A stretch of 64,000 nucleotides of DNA, from contig URSC01000007.1 in assembly GCA_900550465.1 (NCBI GenBank), positions 1 through 64,000 on the forward strand, given 5' to 3'. This document shows, piece by piece, positions 7,365 to 17,502 of the stretch (position 1 is the stretch's first letter; the number at the start of each line of letters is the position of its first letter). The position numbers were made by a program, and so were the translations under genes. Below the pieces are notes generated by a model that was not told the DNA's origin, made no database searches, and saw only the letters and a program-made list of their open reading frames with translations. The stretch is from an uncultured Alistipes sp. (GTDB lineage Bacteria; Bacteroidota; Bacteroidia; Bacteroidales; UBA932).

Positions 7365-8702
7365 TTACTTTTTAGGACGGCTGCGCATGATACGCATCAC
7401 ATCGGCCTTGCCGGTGCGGATGTAGTCGAGCAGCGGTATATATGCGGGACAGGTGAACATGCAGCATCCGCACTCGATGCAGTCGTACACCTTGTGCTCC
7501 TCCAGCTCCTCCATGCGGCCTGCACGGGAGAGTTTGTTGAGCAGATAGGGCTCCAGCCCCATAGGACAGGCCTCAACGCATTTGCCGCAGCGGATGCACT
7601 CGCCCTCGGCACGGCGGCGGGTCTGTTCCTCGGTAAGCAGAAGCAGGGACGAGGAGCTCTTGACGGTGGCGGCGGACAGATTGGACACAGCCTTGCCCAT
7701 CATGGGACCTCCGCTGATGATCTTGGCCGCAGTCTGCGGCACTCCGCCCACATACTCCAGGATACGGTCAAATGTGGTGCCGGTACGCACCAGGAAGTTG
7801 TGCTGTTCTTCCAGGCACTGTCCGGTAATGGTCATCACTCCCTCGAAGAGAGGCTTGTTCTTCTGTACGGCCTCATACACGGCGTAGGAAGTACCCACGT
7901 TCTGGACCACCACCCCGGTATCGATGGGCAGGCCCATCGAGGGCACCTTACGGCCGGAGACAGCGTCGATGAGCTGCTTCTCACCGCCCTGAGGGTATTT
8001 CTTCTTCAGAGGAACCACCTCTATCTCCGCATAGGAGGAGGCGGTCAGCCTGCGCATGGCCTCTATGGCGGCAGGCTTGTTGTCCTCTATGCCGATATAG
8101 CCTTTCGTCACGCCCAGGGCCTTCATCATGATACGGGCGCCCAGCAGGACCTCCTCGGGATGCTCGACCATCAGGCGGTAGTCCGAGGTCAGGTAAGGCT
8201 CGCACTCGGCTCCGTTGATAATCAGGAATTCGGCCTTCTTTCCCGGAGGGGGAGACAGCTTGACATGGGTCGGGAAGGAAGCACCGCCCATACCCACTAT
8301 GCCGCAGTCGGCTATCCTCTTTATAATCTCGGCAGGACCGAGGGTTATCTCACGCACAATATCGGATGTGCGGTCGATGTTCTCCTCCCACTCGTCTCCC
8401 TCCACGTCTATCACCACGTGCATCACGGGGTTGCCGGCCAGGTCGGCGTATGGCTCGACGGCGGCTACTGTACCGGATACGGAGCTGTGGATATTGGCGG
8501 AGATGAAACCGGCGGAGGCTCCTATCATCTGTCCGACCTTGACCTTGTCGCCTTTCTGGACAAGGGGCTTGGCCGGTGCTCCCAAATGCTGGGACATGGA
8601 AATGTACATCCTCTGTGGCAGAGGGAATATCTCTATCGCTGAGTCAGCGGATATCTTGCAGTCGCGCGGGTGGACACCACCCATTGAAAATGTACGTCTC
8701 AT
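7365..8702 (-). CDS. rnfC: Rnf complex subunit C (NADH/FMN and 4Fe-4S subunit)
   Basis: Peripheral 445-residue subunit related to Nqo1/NuoF that exchanges electrons with NAD(H). The sequence begins with the family barrel-sandwich segment, has the nucleotide-binding stretch INGAECEPYLTSDYRLM and SGGPMMGK, and two 4Fe-4S clusters: CIRCGKCVEACP and CIECGCCMFTCP near the C-terminus. Length fits the short, non-extended RnfC of anaerobes. The start is four bases after the rnfB stop codon. Confidence 0.96.
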   Translation of the reverse strand: MRRTFSMGGVHPRDCKISADSAIEIFPLPQRMYISMSQHLGAPAKPLVQKGDKVKVGQMIGASAGFISANIHSSVSGTVAAVEPYADLAGNPVMHVVIDVEGDEWEENIDRTSDIVREITLGPAEIIKRIADCGIVGMGGASFPTHVKLSPPPGKKAEFLIINGAECEPYLTSDYRLMVEHPEEVLLGARIMMKALGVTKGYIGIEDNKPAAIEAMRRLTASSYAEIEVVPLKKKYPQGGEKQLIDAVSGRKVPSMGLPIDTGVVVQNVGTSYAVYEAVQKNKPLFEGVMTITGQCLEEQHNFLVRTGTTFDRILEYVGGVPQTAAKIISGGPMMGKAVSNLSAATVKSSSSLLLLTEEQTRRRAEGECIRCGKCVEACPMGLEPYLLNKLSRAGRMEELEEHKVYDCIECGCCMFTCPAYIPLLDYIRTGKADVMRIMRSRPKK

Positions 8703-8706
8703 GCGG

Positions 8707-9564
8707 TTATTCTTTAGGTGTTTCTGCTGCCGGAGCGGCCGGCTTCGGAGGGAAGTTCACGGCGTGAATGGCTCCCGTGGGGCACTCGGCCACGCATTTA
8801 CGGCAGAGCTTGCATTTGTTGAAATCGATGTAGGCCAGATTGTTCTCTACTGTGATGGCGCCGAAGGGGCAGGTCTTCTCGCACTTGCGGCAACCGATGC
8901 AGGCGGCCGTGCAGGCCTTGCGGGCGATACCGCCCTTGTCCTGATTCATGCAGGAAACAAAGACACGGCGGTTCTTGGGTCCCTTGTTGCGCAGCTCGAT
9001 GATGCCCTTGGGACATGCCTTGACGCAGGCTCCGCAGGCTGTGCACCTGTCCTCGTCGACCTCGGGGATAAGAGTCTCGGGATTGACCCTGACGGCACCG
9101 AACTGGCAGGCCTTCTCACAGTCCCCGCAGCCCAGACAGCCGTACCGGCACGCTGTGTCTCCGCTGTAGAGGGTGCTCATGATACGGCAGGAGGAGGAGC
9201 CGTCGTACTCGTTGGTGCGCACCCTGTTGGCACAGGTACCGTTGCACCTTACCACGGCCACCATGGGAGCCTTCTCCTCCATGGCGACTCCGAGATGAGC
9301 GGCCACCTTCTGCATGACGGCATTGCCGCCTACAGGACAGAACTTGCCGTCAAGGGATTTGGACTTGACGCAGGCCTCGGCGAAAGCCCGGCAGCCTGCG
9401 AAGCCGCAGCCGCCGCAGTTGGCTCCGGGCATAGTGGCCTCAACGACATCGATGAGGGGATCCTCCACCACCTGGAACTTCTTCGCAACGAGGAATAGAA
9501 CTACCGCCAGCAGCAATCCCAGCACGCTGAGAATGACGACAGTGAAAATAAATGTTGTACCCAT
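8707..9564 (-). CDS. rnfB: Rnf complex subunit B (ferredoxin-interacting, multi 4Fe-4S)
   Basis: A 285-residue subunit with one N-terminal membrane helix (about residues 5-27) that takes electrons from ferredoxin. It holds the conserved four-Cys cluster GANCGGCGFAGC, then CLGCGDCEKACQ, CTACGACVKACP, CIGCRKCEKTCP and CKLCRKCVAECP, i.e. the extended form with several ferredoxin-like domains seen in Bacteroidota and clostridia. First Rnf subunit gene in the operon; it begins six bases after rseC. Confidence 0.96.
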   Translation of the reverse strand: MGTTFIFTVVILSVLGLLLAVVLFLVAKKFQVVEDPLIDVVEATMPGANCGGCGFAGCRAFAEACVKSKSLDGKFCPVGGNAVMQKVAAHLGVAMEEKAPMVAVVRCNGTCANRVRTNEYDGSSSCRIMSTLYSGDTACRYGCLGCGDCEKACQFGAVRVNPETLIPEVDEDRCTACGACVKACPKGIIELRNKGPKNRRVFVSCMNQDKGGIARKACTAACIGCRKCEKTCPFGAITVENNLAYIDFNKCKLCRKCVAECPTGAIHAVNFPPKPAAPAAETPKE

Positions 9565-9570
9565 CTGTTG

Positions 9571-10011
9571 TTAGTTATTAATCTTTTCAACCGTAAATAC
9601 GAATCCGCTGTTGAGCCTGTCCCTGAACTGAGCGAGCACCAGGTAATAAAGAGCCACGAATCCCAGTGCCCCGAGCCCCGTCACCAGTTCATTCTCAAAA
9701 AACAGAGGCAAAGTTAATAATAAAACCAATAGAATGAACAAAGGAATTAAATAAGCGATAAAAACTGCCTTGAAGCCCTGCCCCTGACGGACAACCACAT
9801 TGACCCTGTCCTCCGGCTTGATCTTCCCGTCGTCCTCGCGGCGGATGGTTATTACACGGCTCTCACCGTTGGAAGCCCCGCAGACAGCCTTGGCGTGACA
9901 TGCCGCGCAGGCCGTCTGAGCCAGTATCTCGACCTTGGTCTGGACCGAGGTGACGGACAGAACCCGTCCCTCGTGCCTGATTACTGCTGATGATGACTGT
10001 TGCTGTTTCAT
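9571..10011 (-). CDS. RseC/SoxR-reducing system family membrane protein
   Basis: A 146-residue protein of the RseC/MucC family: an N-terminal cytosolic domain with the Cys cluster CAACHAKAVCG (residues about 35-45), then two membrane helices (about 83-105 and 110-128). In enterobacteria RseC is linked to the Rsx (Rnf) complex in keeping SoxR reduced; in anaerobic Bacteroidota it commonly precedes rnfB, as here, and may help assemble or connect the complex. The ATG overlaps the upstream DUF3108 gene stop by four bases. Confidence 0.85.
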   Translation of the reverse strand: MKQQQSSSAVIRHEGRVLSVTSVQTKVEILAQTACAACHAKAVCGASNGESRVITIRREDDGKIKPEDRVNVVVRQGQGFKAVFIAYLIPLFILLVLLLTLPLFFENELVTGLGALGFVALYYLVLAQFRDRLNSGFVFTVEKINN

Positions 10012-10877
10012 TTTCTATTGTTTTTAATGACCTTACATTCTTCCAGAGGATAGCGCAGCCCGTCCCAGTCCGACAGCCGTCCAAAGACAGATCCGACGAT
10101 GATGGGCGACTCGAAAAGCAGCGGAACGCGGTTCATGTCATCCGACACCCAGATGATCATCTCCTGCTCGCCGGTAAACACCTCCCCGGCCACTACCTTG
10201 GCGGCGAACTTGAGAGTCCTGAACACACCCAGCCCGGGCACCCTCTTCTCCTCCCTTCCGATAAAACGGAAATAGATATCGAATATCTCCTCGTCTATAA
10301 CGAAAGAAACAGGATTGTTCACTCCGGGTTCCAGGGCCTCCAGATCCATATTGCGGGCATTGTAGAACAGGGTCAGCACATCGAAGGTGCACTCATGGCC
10401 CGGCAGAAGAGTATCCCTCACGCCGGAGCGCCTGACCACCTGCGCGTCTATGGCGTGGGTAGTGTCGTCCCATTGAAAATAATTCTGGATAGTGTACTTG
10501 CCCTCGTGTATGTCCCGGTGGAAATATATCGGCCGGACGCTGTCCTCGTAGAACACCGATTCATAGCGGTCCCTCACCTTGAAAAAGACATCCCAGAACC
10601 GGTAGGTCGTACCCACCGCCACCGGATGCAGCAGCCGGCGTCCGTTACGGGTACCGCCGTCCAGGAGATTGACCTCTGCGGCTCCGACATCGGTGCGTAT
10701 ACCCAGCCACTTATAATGGATAATGTAGGACAGCCTCTCCCCCAGGGCAAAGGCATGGTCCTCTTCCAGGGCAGGATGGACCGGATAGCACTGGCCCTGA
10801 AGCTGCCGGGGCAGTACCGCGCACAGGATGAGCGCCAGCCCGGCCACAGTTGCGATATATCTAGAACTCCTGTTCAA
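10008..10877 (-). CDS. DUF3108 domain periplasmic protein
   Basis: A 289-residue protein with a signal peptide (residues 1-29, hydrophobic core IATVAGLALILCAVLP, ending near QGQC) and a DUF3108 domain, recognisable from GERLSYIIHYKWLGIRTDVGAAEV near the start and IWVSDDMNRVPLLFES near the end. The family is common in Bacteroidota and Proteobacteria; its function is unknown, with a lipocalin-like or envelope beta-barrel fold suspected. It overlaps dnaB by 17 bases and rseC by four, so it is transcribed with both. Confidence 0.75.
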   Translation of the reverse strand: MNRSSRYIATVAGLALILCAVLPRQLQGQCYPVHPALEEDHAFALGERLSYIIHYKWLGIRTDVGAAEVNLLDGGTRNGRRLLHPVAVGTTYRFWDVFFKVRDRYESVFYEDSVRPIYFHRDIHEGKYTIQNYFQWDDTTHAIDAQVVRRSGVRDTLLPGHECTFDVLTLFYNARNMDLEALEPGVNNPVSFVIDEEIFDIYFRFIGREEKRVPGLGVFRTLKFAAKVVAGEVFTGEQEMIIWVSDDMNRVPLLFESPIIVGSVFGRLSDWDGLRYPLEECKVIKNNRK

Positions 10878-12336
10878 ATTCCGAATTGTTCATGCTCGAC
10901 TCCACTCCCTGATACTCCTCCACATCGTCCTCCGGCACGATGAAGCCTCCTTCGTTGGCATCCACGAAACGGGCCTCGTTCTTGCGGAATATCATGGGCA
11001 CCACATCGGTGGAGCCGTTACGGTGCTTGGCTATGATGATCTGGGCCTGACCGGGCACCGCACCCTCATCCTCCGTGCCGTAATAGTCCGGACGATGGAT
11101 GAACATCACGATATCCGCGTCCTGTTCTATGGCTCCGGACTCACGCAGGTCACTCAGTTGCGGAATCTTGTTGCCTCCGCGCTTCTCCACATCACGGCTG
11201 AGCTGTGACAGAGCTATGACGGGGATGGACATCTCCTTGGCTATAGCCTTGAGCGAGCGGGAGATATTGGACACCTCCTGCTCCCTCATACCCCTCAGTT
11301 CCGGAGGGCCGGTCATCAGCTGCAGGTAGTCGATGATGATGAGCTTGACTCCCGCGTTGCGCACCAGACGGCGTACCTTGGAGCGCAGCTCGTATATGGA
11401 GATGGACGGCGTGTCGTCTATGAACAGGGGGGCGGCCGAAAGATCCTTGATACGCTCGTGCAGCTGCACCAGTTCATAGTCCAGCAGTCTCTTACCGCCG
11501 CGGATCTTCTCCGAGGACAGCCCTGTCTCTGAGACCAGAAGCCTCTTGACCAGCTGCTTGGAGGACATCTCCAGAGAGAAGAACGCCACCGGGATATGAT
11601 GGTCCACGGCCATGTTGCGGGCCATGGTCAGCACGAAGGCCGTCTTACCCATCGAGGGACGGGCCGCGATGATCACCAGGTCGGACTCCTGCCAGCCCAG
11701 GGTCACCTTGTCGATGCCGGTAAAGCCGGAGGGCACTCCGCTCAGGCCGTCGGTACGGTCCTGGTTGGCCTCTATCTCAGCCACGGTGTCCTTAAGCACG
11801 TCCTGCACCGGAAGAGTCTCCCGCTTCATATTCCGCTCCGCCAGTTCGAAAAGCTTCTGCTGCGCGTTGTTGAGCAGGTCGTCCACCGGTATGCTGTCAT
11901 CGAAGGAGTCGCGCTGCACCTCCGCCGAGATGGTGATCAGCTCCCTCTGTATGTGTTTCTGGAGCAATATATTGACATGGTACTCGACATGCGCGGCCGC
12001 ACCCACCTTGGAGGAGAGCAGGCTGAGGTAGTAGGGTCCTCCCACCGTCTCCAGGTCTCCCGTCCGCTTGAGGGCCTCGGCCACGGTGAAGATATCCACC
12101 GGCTCATGGTCCTTGGTGAGGGCGGATATAGCCGAGAATATCTTGCGGTTGGCCTCCTTGTAGAAACATTCGGCGGTCAGGCGCTCCAGCACATCCGGCA
12201 CGCAGTTGGGTTCGATCATCATCGCTCCCAGCACGGCCTCCTCTACGTCCACGGCCTGAGGGGGCACCTTGCCGGCCTCCAGTCCAAGGGCGTCGATAGA
12301 GACTTCCTTTTTCTTGGTTCTCACAGTCTTTGCCAT
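10861..12336 (-). CDS. dnaB: Replicative DNA helicase DnaB
   Basis: Full-length (491 aa) hexameric helicase that unwinds DNA at the replication fork. The N-terminal domain (VPPQAVDVEEAVLGAMMIEPN) is followed by the RecA-type ATPase domain with Walker A ARPSMGKTAF, the segment VAFFSLEMSSKQLV, Walker B LIIIDYLQLM and the C-terminal VALSQLSR..PQLSDLRESGAIEQDAD motif. No intein interrupts it. It sits four bases after an aminotransferase gene and overlaps the DUF3108 gene, so replication and Rnf genes may share transcripts. Confidence 0.97.
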   Translation of the reverse strand: MAKTVRTKKKEVSIDALGLEAGKVPPQAVDVEEAVLGAMMIEPNCVPDVLERLTAECFYKEANRKIFSAISALTKDHEPVDIFTVAEALKRTGDLETVGGPYYLSLLSSKVGAAAHVEYHVNILLQKHIQRELITISAEVQRDSFDDSIPVDDLLNNAQQKLFELAERNMKRETLPVQDVLKDTVAEIEANQDRTDGLSGVPSGFTGIDKVTLGWQESDLVIIAARPSMGKTAFVLTMARNMAVDHHIPVAFFSLEMSSKQLVKRLLVSETGLSSEKIRGGKRLLDYELVQLHERIKDLSAAPLFIDDTPSISIYELRSKVRRLVRNAGVKLIIIDYLQLMTGPPELRGMREQEVSNISRSLKAIAKEMSIPVIALSQLSRDVEKRGGNKIPQLSDLRESGAIEQDADIVMFIHRPDYYGTEDEGAVPGQAQIIIAKHRNGSTDVVPMIFRKNEARFVDANEGGFIVPEDDVEEYQGVESSMNNSEFEQEF

Positions 12337-12340
12337 ACCG

Positions 12341-13519
<1,179 letters not shown>

Positions 13520-13524
13520 AGTCC

Positions 13525-14355
13525 TCAGTCCTTCGGCTTATCTTCCTCGAAGTCGGGACTTACCAGGATACGGCCGCAGTACTCGCAGACGATAATCTTC
13601 TTGTTCTGGGCGATGTCGAGCTGCCTCTGGGGCGGGATCTTGTTGAAGCATCCGCCGCAGGCATCCCTCTTGACGGTAACCACCGCCAGACCATTGTGGG
13701 CATTGGCCCTCACCTTCTCGTATGCGGCAAGGGTCCTGGCGTCGATGGAGGCCTTGAGCTCGGCGATCTCCTTGGTCAGAGCCTCTTCCTCCTTGGCTGT
13801 CTCCTCCGTGATGGACTCACACTCCTTCCTCTTCTCCTCCAGGTCAGCCTCCTTCTGGGCAATGGCGTTCTGAGTCGCTGTCATGGCGGCCTTCAGCTCG
13901 GAAATGCGGGCGTTCTTCTCGCCTATGCGCTTGTTGGCCAGCTCGAGCTCCAGCTGCTGATACTCCACCTCGCGGGAGATGGACACATACTCCCTGTTGT
14001 TCTTGACATTGGCCTGCTGCTCCTGATACTTGGCGATGGCAGCCTTGCTGTTCTCAGCCTCTATCTTCTTCTGGGCCACGAACTTCTCTGCATCGGCCAT
14101 CTCCTCGCGGATCTTGCCTACACGGGTCTTGAGTCCCTCTATCTCATCCTCCAGGTCGCGGATCTCATCGGGAAGCTCGCCGAGCAGCATGTGGATCTCG
14201 TCGATCTTGGAATCCTTCTGCTGGATCAGGTACAGGGTATGGAGCTTGTGCTCCATCGCTGCGTCATTGTCATTGATGCTCTTGGAGAGGGACACGAATG
14301 TCTCCCGCCTGTCGATAGGGGTGTCTATCACATTCTTCTGTTTGGTTGTAGCCAT
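13525..14355 (-). CDS. Coiled-coil zinc-ribbon protein (CT398/CdsZ-like)
   Basis: A 276-residue protein: long coiled coil from about residue 40 to 200 (heptads such as IRDLEDEIEGLKTRVGKIREEM) and a C-terminal C4 zinc ribbon, CGGCFNKI and CEYCGRIL. The family is widespread; a Chlamydia member acts as a chaperone-like regulator. I chose ATG 14355; the longer TTG start at 14445 would overlap the Nif3 gene by more than 80 bases. It follows the Nif3 gene directly, a pairing that is common in bacteria and suggests a linked but undefined role. Confidence 0.85.
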   Translation of the reverse strand: MATTKQKNVIDTPIDRRETFVSLSKSINDNDAAMEHKLHTLYLIQQKDSKIDEIHMLLGELPDEIRDLEDEIEGLKTRVGKIREEMADAEKFVAQKKIEAENSKAAIAKYQEQQANVKNNREYVSISREVEYQQLELELANKRIGEKNARISELKAAMTATQNAIAQKEADLEEKRKECESITEETAKEEEALTKEIAELKASIDARTLAAYEKVRANAHNGLAVVTVKRDACGGCFNKIPPQRQLDIAQNKKIIVCEYCGRILVSPDFEEDKPKD

Positions 14356-14362
14356 ATCTGTT

Positions 14363-15139
14363 CTAAAAATAATATACTGGGTTGACCGTACTGCTCCGCG
14401 CAGTATAGACGGCAAAGTTAGGAATTTTTTCCCTAACGATGTCACATATCACGCCGATTATCTCCACCTCGCTCTCAAAATGCCCGATATCCGCTATCAT
14501 CATCCCGTCCGGCGCGTAGAAATCATGATAGGAGATATCTCCCGAGACATACACATCCGCGCCCGAGGACCGCGCCTTTTCTATCAGGGAGCGTCCGCTG
14601 CCCCCGCACAGAGCCACTGACCGCAGGAGTTCCGCGGGAAGGCGGGAATGACGTATTGTCTTGACACTCAAGCACTGCTTCAGATGAGAGAGAAATGCCT
14701 CCGGAGCCATTGGATACGGCAGATTCCCTATAACTCCCAGCCCGTTGCCGTCAGAATCACTGTCCAGCACCCTCACATCCTGCAGTCCTATCCTCGAAGC
14801 CGAAGTGCCGCTGACCCCACCGGGGACCTTGTCCATATTGGTATGACAGGCATATACGGTGATTCCGTGACGTATGGCTGAAATCACCGTCCTTCCGGTG
14901 AGCGTCGCATCCGAGATTTTCCTGATACCCCCGAAAATAAGCGGATGATGAGTAATGACCATGTCCGCACTGACCGATACCGCCTCGTCTATAAGTTCGG
15001 GGGTGCAGTCGAAGCCGACTATGGCAGCGTGAACCTCTGAGTCTCCGTTACCGATACAGAAACCGCTGTTGTCCCAGCTTTCCTGGAGGGAAAGGGGAGC
15101 CGCCTGCTCAATGGCGGAAGCTACTGCCGAGGCCTTCAT
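14363..15139 (-). CDS. Nif3-like dinuclear metal-centre protein
   Basis: A 258-residue member of the NIF3/YbgI (DUF34) family, which forms hexameric toroids with a two-metal site; some members have been tied to GTP cyclohydrolase-type chemistry, but this is disputed. Metal-ligand motifs visible: ITHHPLIFGG and YACHTNMD near the middle and DIGHFESEVE near the C-terminus. It lacks the roughly 100-residue insertion present in many Bacteroidota and Bacillus members, so it is the short form. Overlaps merR by four bases. Confidence 0.88.
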   Translation of the reverse strand: MKASAVASAIEQAAPLSLQESWDNSGFCIGNGDSEVHAAIVGFDCTPELIDEAVSVSADMVITHHPLIFGGIRKISDATLTGRTVISAIRHGITVYACHTNMDKVPGGVSGTSASRIGLQDVRVLDSDSDGNGLGVIGNLPYPMAPEAFLSHLKQCLSVKTIRHSRLPAELLRSVALCGGSGRSLIEKARSSGADVYVSGDISYHDFYAPDGMMIADIGHFESEVEIIGVICDIVREKIPNFAVYTARSSTVNPVYYF

Positions 15140-15480
15140 CTTTCAAGCGACCTGGAAATTTCGAGAAGGGATTCCTTGATGCCGCGCAGGCGCTCAACCA
15201 CCTCTGTACGGGTATCCAGTCCCTCCCGGTTGTGCTTCATCCTGGCAGCAGCCCCGTCGAGCGTCATCTTCATATCCTTGACCAGATGATGGATGATCTT
15301 GAGGTTCTCCACATCGGATGGAGTAAACTTGCGGTTGCCCTTACGGTTGCGCTCCGGCCTGACGAACTCTGTGAACGTATCCGACCAGAAACGGACCAGT
15401 GAGGTGCTCTCTCCGAGAATTTCGGCCACCTCTCCGATGCTGTAGTACAGCTTCTGCGGTTTGTATTCCTTGTACGGCAT
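15136..15480 (-). CDS. MerR family transcriptional regulator
   Basis: A 114-residue protein with an N-terminal MerR winged helix: LYYSIGEVAEILGESTSLVR is the recognition helix region, followed by FTPSDVENLKIIHHLVKD and a dimerisation helix. There is no C-terminal effector domain or Cys cluster, so no inducer can be predicted. The small HTH size and location between a peptidase gene and nif3 are typical of a conserved Bacteroidota envelope/housekeeping cluster. Confidence 0.85.
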   Translation of the reverse strand: MPYKEYKPQKLYYSIGEVAEILGESTSLVRFWSDTFTEFVRPERNRKGNRKFTPSDVENLKIIHHLVKDMKMTLDGAAARMKHNREGLDTRTEVVERLRGIKESLLEISRSLER

Positions 15481-15494
15481 GACGATATATGTTA

Positions 15495-16451
15495 TTAGTC
15501 CAGTGATTGTCCGGTATTTACGGCGTAGACGAGCAGTTCTCCGAAACGCTCGGTATCCAGCTCGCCGTTGAAATAGTTGAGGGGGTCCAGCTGCACTCCG
15601 TTGAGAATCACCTCATAGTGAAGATGGGGGGCAAAAGAGGTGCCGCTGTTGCCGGTACGTCCTATGACATCTCCGCGGTGTATTCTCTGTCCTTTTCGGA
15701 CGAGAAGATCGGAGAGATGGGCGTACACTGTCTCGTAGCCGTTACCGTGATCTATAACGATACGGGTACCCTGAAGTTTCTGAGCCCTCTCCACCTCCTT
15801 GACACGGCCGTCGGCGGTAGCACGTACCTCCACCCCTACAGGAGCCACCAGGTCCAGACCACCGTGATACACAACCTTCTTATAGAAAGGATGCATCTTA
15901 CGGCCGACAGAGGCTCCGACATTGCCAAGAGGGAAATCCGCCACCGGCATTATCGACGGAATCCTTGCGAGGGAATCGGAATCGGCCTCATCCAGGGTCA
16001 TTCTTATCTGCGATATCAGCTCCGAGCAGTAATCGAACTCATCAGCAAGCCTGGAAATATTCTGCGCAGTATGCCTGATGACATCATCAATGTAAACGGT
16101 ATCCGACATGTAGTCCAGAGATGCCGAATCGGACAGGGAAAATTCCGGGAAATCCGTATTGAACAGTTCCCTGTATATGTTCTCGTCCTTCTGGCTGAGT
16201 TCTCCGATGACACTCTCAAGCAGTTCCGTCTGACTGGAAAGAGAGGCATACTGCTCCTCTATGAGACGGCTCTCGGATATCATGCGCTTCTCCTCATCGG
16301 ATGAGAAGAAAAGAGTGAATACAGCATAATACAGGAGCACGAGCACCAACGTGTAAGCCAGGTACTTCAGTACGCGCAGGACATGATATCCGACCGAGTG
16401 TTTCTCCTCGACGAAGTCCAGCAGGTCCTTATCGTACTTGAGCTTTCCCAT
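15495..16451 (-). CDS. M23 family metallopeptidase, membrane-anchored (copy 1)
   Basis: A 318-residue protein with an N-terminal transmembrane segment (about residues 29-50), a helical linker and a C-terminal LytM/M23 domain. Zinc ligands and catalytic residues are seen in VYHGGLDLVAPVG, VYAHLSDLL and HLHYEVILNG. It probably cleaves peptidoglycan cross-links or activates an amidase at the division site. It lies four bases after a paralogue of the same layout, and the two are likely translated together. Confidence 0.9.
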   Translation of the reverse strand: MGKLKYDKDLLDFVEEKHSVGYHVLRVLKYLAYTLVLVLLYYAVFTLFFSSDEEKRMISESRLIEEQYASLSSQTELLESVIGELSQKDENIYRELFNTDFPEFSLSDSASLDYMSDTVYIDDVIRHTAQNISRLADEFDYCSELISQIRMTLDEADSDSLARIPSIMPVADFPLGNVGASVGRKMHPFYKKVVYHGGLDLVAPVGVEVRATADGRVKEVERAQKLQGTRIVIDHGNGYETVYAHLSDLLVRKGQRIHRGDVIGRTGNSGTSFAPHLHYEVILNGVQLDPLNYFNGELDTERFGELLVYAVNTGQSLD

Positions 16452-16455
16452 GGCG

Positions 16456-17451
16456 TCAGCTCAGCGGTTTCTCGTTGGAAGAATCTATGATGGCAGCATA
16501 ATCCTCGGGAAGGATGTCCTTGTTGTAGTAGTTCACGGGATTGACGTGACGGTTCATGTAGATGACCTCGTAGTGCAGATGAGTGCCTGTGGAGCGTCCG
16601 GTATTGCCCATCTCGGCGATCTGCTGGCCGCGCTTCACCTCCTGTCCCTTCACCACCAGGGCCTTGCGCAGGTGCGCATAGCGTGTCTTATATCCGAAGC
16701 CATGGTCCACAAGTACATAGCGGCCATAACCGCCCGCATCGTAGCCCACGTACTTCACCACTCCGTTACCCGTAACATACACCGGCTCGCCCTGCTTGCC
16801 GGACTTGGGGGCCAGGTCGACTCCCAGGTGACGTCCGTAACGGTCCTTGAGTATGGGATCCACGCGCGTACCGAAACCGGAAGCCTGACGCACATGAGTA
16901 TAATTGACAGGGGGAATGGTAGGGGCGCACAGAGCCATCTCGGCCGCACGCTCGGAGATAAGCAGCACCTGGTCGAAAGACTTGGACTGCACGTATGCTT
17001 TCTTGAGAAGTATGTCGGAGAGGGTTACGGCAGAGGTAAGTTCACCGGTGTAGTCCCTCTCACGGATATCCGCGTAACGGTCCACACCGCCGTAACCGGC
17101 ATTGCGTATGTCCTCCGGAATCTTCTCCATACCGAAAACCGAACGGTAAAGACTGTTGTCCCTGCGCTCCATATCCTGAAGCGCCATACCGGCCGACTCC
17201 AGCCTGCGCTGCATCAGGTCCAGCTTCGAGTGCCACTCCTTGGCTTCTCTCTCCACCAGCATCCGCTTGGGAGTCCTGAGATGAAATACATCAGTTATCA
17301 AGAATAGAGAGAGTATGAATACCGAGACGCTGGAGACCACATACAACAATGCGGCCTTCATGTATCTTTTCACCGTAGAGGGCTGCTCGACAACATCGTA
17401 ATCGAGTGTCTCGCGATTAAGGACATACTGTTTATCAACTTTTTTGCGCAT
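16456..17451 (-). CDS. M23 family metallopeptidase, membrane-anchored (copy 2)
   Basis: A 331-residue paralogue of the next gene: transmembrane segment at about residues 32-52, coiled linker (DLMQRRLESAGMALQDMERR), then M23 domain with RHLGVDLAPKSG, RYAHLRKALV and HLHYEVIYMN holding the zinc site and catalytic His. Complete active-site residues in both copies suggest two working endopeptidases rather than one enzyme and one activator. First gene of the downstream series; a candidate promoter lies at 17475-17502. Confidence 0.9.
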   Translation of the reverse strand: MRKKVDKQYVLNRETLDYDVVEQPSTVKRYMKAALLYVVSSVSVFILSLFLITDVFHLRTPKRMLVEREAKEWHSKLDLMQRRLESAGMALQDMERRDNSLYRSVFGMEKIPEDIRNAGYGGVDRYADIRERDYTGELTSAVTLSDILLKKAYVQSKSFDQVLLISERAAEMALCAPTIPPVNYTHVRQASGFGTRVDPILKDRYGRHLGVDLAPKSGKQGEPVYVTGNGVVKYVGYDAGGYGRYVLVDHGFGYKTRYAHLRKALVVKGQEVKRGQQIAEMGNTGRSTGTHLHYEVIYMNRHVNPVNYYNKDILPEDYAAIIDSSNEKPLS

Positions 17452-17474
17452 ATACTACTCAACCAAATTCGCGC

Positions 17475-17502
17475 AAAAATACAAAAAATCCTTATTTTCA
17501 AG
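17475..17502 (-). promoter_or_regulatory. Candidate promoter of the M23 peptidase pair
   Basis: Minus-strand TATTTTTG (17482-17475) with TTG 17 bases upstream (17502-17500), overlapping the end of the transporter gene. The spacer is shorter than the usual 19-21 bases. Confidence 0.4.

Noticed and set aside
7305..8642. 445-codon plus-strand frame opposite rnfC
   Set aside because: His/Gly/Leu-rich shadow frame; rnfC is unambiguous in the other strand.
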